The notes below the pieces were generated by a model. It was given only the letters and a program-made list of their open reading frames with translations, was not told the DNA's origin and did no database searches. Below, one piece after another: positions 61,638-64,000 of a stretch of 64,000 nt of DNA; the first letter of the stretch is position 1, and each line of letters begins with the position of its first letter. A program made the position numbers and the translations under genes. Source of the stretch: Blasia pusilla (lineage: Eukaryota; Marchantiophyta; Marchantiopsida; Blasiales); assembly GCA_050084515.1 (NCBI GenBank), contig CM114275.1, positions 2,852,001 to 2,916,000 of the forward strand, read 5' to 3'.

Positions 61638-61989
61638 TGGCCAAACTGTAATCTAAAATTACATCCTGACACCAATCGATGTACAGTATTCCGACCTCAC
61701 CTGTAGTGCTTCTTATCTAGGAGTAATCGTAGCGATTCTCAACATTTTCGGAAACCATTCCGATGGGTTGTACGCTCCAAAAAGACAGTGTAACAGACCA
61801 TGAATTATGTCACACCATTCCGTAGCTACAATCGTTCAAATGCTCAAACTTGGGCACCATCGCGTTCGACTCCGCGATTCAACCTGTAGATTGATCGAAT
61901 CTGGCTGGGACACTTGTGAAGAGTCATGAATGAAAATTCGTCAACGCCGACGCTCAGCTGGAGTCCGAGCTCCAGCAAGATCATACATG

Positions 61990-62054
61990 ATCATCAAGCG
62001 TTCTTCCAAGCTTGCACACGCAAGCTTGGAAGAACGCGGAGTAGACTTGATCAT
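61990..62054 (+). repeat. Perfect 18-bp foldback with ACAC loop
   Basis: Arms 61998-62015 and 62020-62037 are exact reverse complements with a four-base loop ACAC. Outer flanks tgatcatcaa and ttgatcat also pair after a nine-base bulge. Confidence 0.95.
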
Positions 62055-63579
62055 ACGCTCCCATCGTTCAGGACTCCAAGCTCAGGCGACCTTCAGTATG
62101 GTTATGTCCGGCACGTATTCAACCCCGTCCGCCGTTCAGCGAGGCCGATCGAAAGTGGCGATGTAACGAGAACAAGCCGTTTTCCAGCTTCTGCGAGACT
62201 TCAGACCACGGTTCAGAGAGATTGGAAATACAAGTTGATTGGAATCTTCCGCTTTCTAACTCATGCTTGTCTGAAACGGTGATTGATATCCAGAAAGTTG
62301 GGAACGTCAGTCTTAAATATTCCAATGAATCTGATCAATTTCCTATCCTAGGTGAACGACTTCTTGGTATCGAAATGAAGCCTTATTCTTTCGCTCATGA
62401 ACGAAATTGAGGATGGAATTACTCTCCCGTGATCCGCAAAGTAACTCGCACTCGATCCCATTGCCACGACTAATGAAATCCTCACCAAAGTTTTCACGGG
62501 ATGCGGAACTCATTTGCGATGGTGACTCGCAATTTCAAGCATTTGTGGTTTATATATGTCCCTGAAAAGTGTTTCTGGCGTCCAGATTCCTGATATTCCT
62601 CCATCCGTCGCGTTGATCTTTGTTGGCCAACTGCAATCGTGTGAGCCGTCGAGGTGCTGTTAACCGATTTCGTGGTCAACTGAGTGCACCGTCTCTCCAG
62701 GATCCCATCAGAGCCTGGCGGTGTGGTTGGAAATCCCATCATGAAGATTGAAATGCGTGAGTGACAGTAGTAGTGGTCATGGTGGCGTTCCTATTTTTCC
62801 AGTGTGTAAAAAAAGCCAGAAAGACAAGAACCCGCACCTGATTATGAGAGCAATTTTCTTCCCTACTACAAACTAATTGCGATCCCGCCACCTTAGTGCG
62901 AGCGGTGGTGACGGATTTAGGTTCTCTACGACCATTTGTCCCTTCCTGAATTGCTCCTGGACACTCTACGGTAGGAGTTCTTAATTCTAGGCCAGCGTCA
63001 TCCAGGCTCTAAGGGACGGAAATAAAGTAGGCGAAACTTTGACGCAGCTGATGTCAATGTGCTACTTCGTGTACTTCCCTCCCTGCTGAAATCTAGCCGT
63101 CAACCATTGCTAGATCGAGTGGAATGTAAGGACTGCATTTGACGTTTGCAGCAACCACTCACTACTGCTGTGAAGATGGATCGGTCGATGGAGGAGTTCT
63201 GGAAGTGAGATAGCAACAGCCGCTCATTCCCTGCACCGAAACCTTGTCTGCTCTCTGCTCGTAACGTGCAATGCCGCCGCCAAAAGGCCATGCCTTTCCC
63301 ATCTTTCCCTCATGAAATCTGCAAATGTATTGTCTGCGAAGTCTCAACTGCCTGTTATCCATGTGAAAAGGACCTATTTTTTTATCCTGTGCTGATTTAT
63401 CTGTAACGTACGCATAGCAAAATACCCGATGAAACTGAAGGTTTGATGATTAAGAACAACTTCAGAAGTTTAGAGGTCCAGTTTCATGTGCGACGATCGT
63501 TTGGCCATCCGGGGTGGGGATTTAGGCCTTTTTAAAACAAAACATCTTGAATATACTATTGAAATTGCCTCAGCACACA
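62055..63579. other. Intergenic region with no recognised gene
   Basis: Small open frames on both strands only (for example 61926-62282 +). No domain, repeat or RNA gene was recognised. Confidence 0.4.
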
Positions 63580-63651
63580 GCCTTTATAGCTCAGTGGTAG
63601 AGCGTCAGTCTTGTAAACTGAAGGTCCAGAGTTCGATCCTCTGTGGAGGCA
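63580..63651 (+). tRNA. tRNA-Thr (UGU anticodon)
   Basis: A 72-nt cloverleaf without the CCA: acceptor GCCTTTA pairs with TGGAGGC (two G-U), D arm TAGCTCAGTGGTAGAGC, anticodon stem TCAGT/ACTGA with loop CTTGTAA giving anticodon TGT, and T arm CAGAG-TTCGATC-CTCTG. The T-loop holds a B box GAGTTCGATCC. No intron. Flanks are not plastid-like, so it is a nuclear tRNA gene. A poly-T terminator is not obvious immediately downstream. Confidence 0.95.
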
Positions 63652-64000
63652 AGGCCTACGTTACGGTAACGCTCACAAGTCGTTTATGAGAAATCACTCC
63701 ACATGAATGAAGTAGCACTTGAGTTGTTATCTAATACAAATTACTTGGAATTAAGGTACGCAATCATAAGTTTGAAGGTGTGTGCACATCCCTATCCTTA
63801 CAACAACAAGTTAATACCCTAACAAAAGTTTTTTGAGATCTGGGCCAAAAATGGAATTGGAGACTAGGCCAAGTTGGAGATTTGAAGTCACAAATTCATT
63901 TGTTGGACTAGCGGAGGTCCTCGTGAGAGGGGAAATGTGTGTGGGTAGAGACCCTAAATGGAATGGATTATGAAAGGAAAGATGGCCCACAAGAGGACAA
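63652..64000. other. Sequence downstream of the tRNA, no recognised feature
   Basis: No ORF or RNA feature could be supported. Confidence 0.4.

Overview
The window comes from the nuclear genome of a streptophyte (land-plant lineage). Genes have plant-type GT-AG introns, several products carry plastid-targeting N-termini, and a ClpD-type plastid chaperone and an ASR3-like trihelix factor are present. Long degenerate stretches of Ty1/copia, Ty3/gypsy and LINE sequence separate small gene islands. A transferrin-family gene together with gypsy elements carrying a DNA methyltransferase points away from flowering plants and towards a bryophyte, lycophyte or other seed-free plant, or a streptophyte alga. 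The species cannot be fixed from the sequence.

Layout. 1-1745: last exons of a ClpD-like AAA+ chaperone (+). 3610-4734: trihelix factor (-). 7160-8710: tails of a non-LTR retrotransposon (+). 9560-11713: uncharacterised multipass membrane protein with a plastid-type N-terminus (+). 12991-16434: plastid alpha/beta-hydrolase-fold protein that lacks the usual nucleophile motif (-). 17.0-25.6 kb: repeats, including a decayed Ty3/gypsy copy with gag, zinc knuckle, protease and a cytosine methyltransferase (-), a copia scrap, and copy 1 of an unidentified repeated ORF. 27335-29537: a complete single-lobe transferrin with signal peptide and a GPI-type tail (-). 31.4-43.9 kb: two copia elements (-), one split by a 3 kb insertion that holds copy 2 of the unidentified ORF and a (TC)n tract of about 200 bp. 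46.8-57.2 kb: a long Ty3/gypsy element (-) ordered gag, zinc knuckle, protease, DNA cytosine methyltransferase, RT, RNase H, integrase, PHD finger, with related repeats at both ends. 58.4 kb: a solo LTR-like piece. 61.5-62.1 kb: two perfect foldbacks. 63580-63651: tRNA-Thr(UGU).

The strongest observation is that both independent gypsy copies in this window, although decayed, carry a C5-cytosine methyltransferase between protease and RT, and the longer one also ends its integrase in a PHD-type zinc finger. This is a retroelement lineage that appears to have captured chromatin-marking and chromatin-reading modules. The second is a land-plant-type gene for a transferrin that keeps all four iron ligands. 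The host genes show no sign of functional clustering; they look like an ordinary gene-poor plant chromosomal segment.
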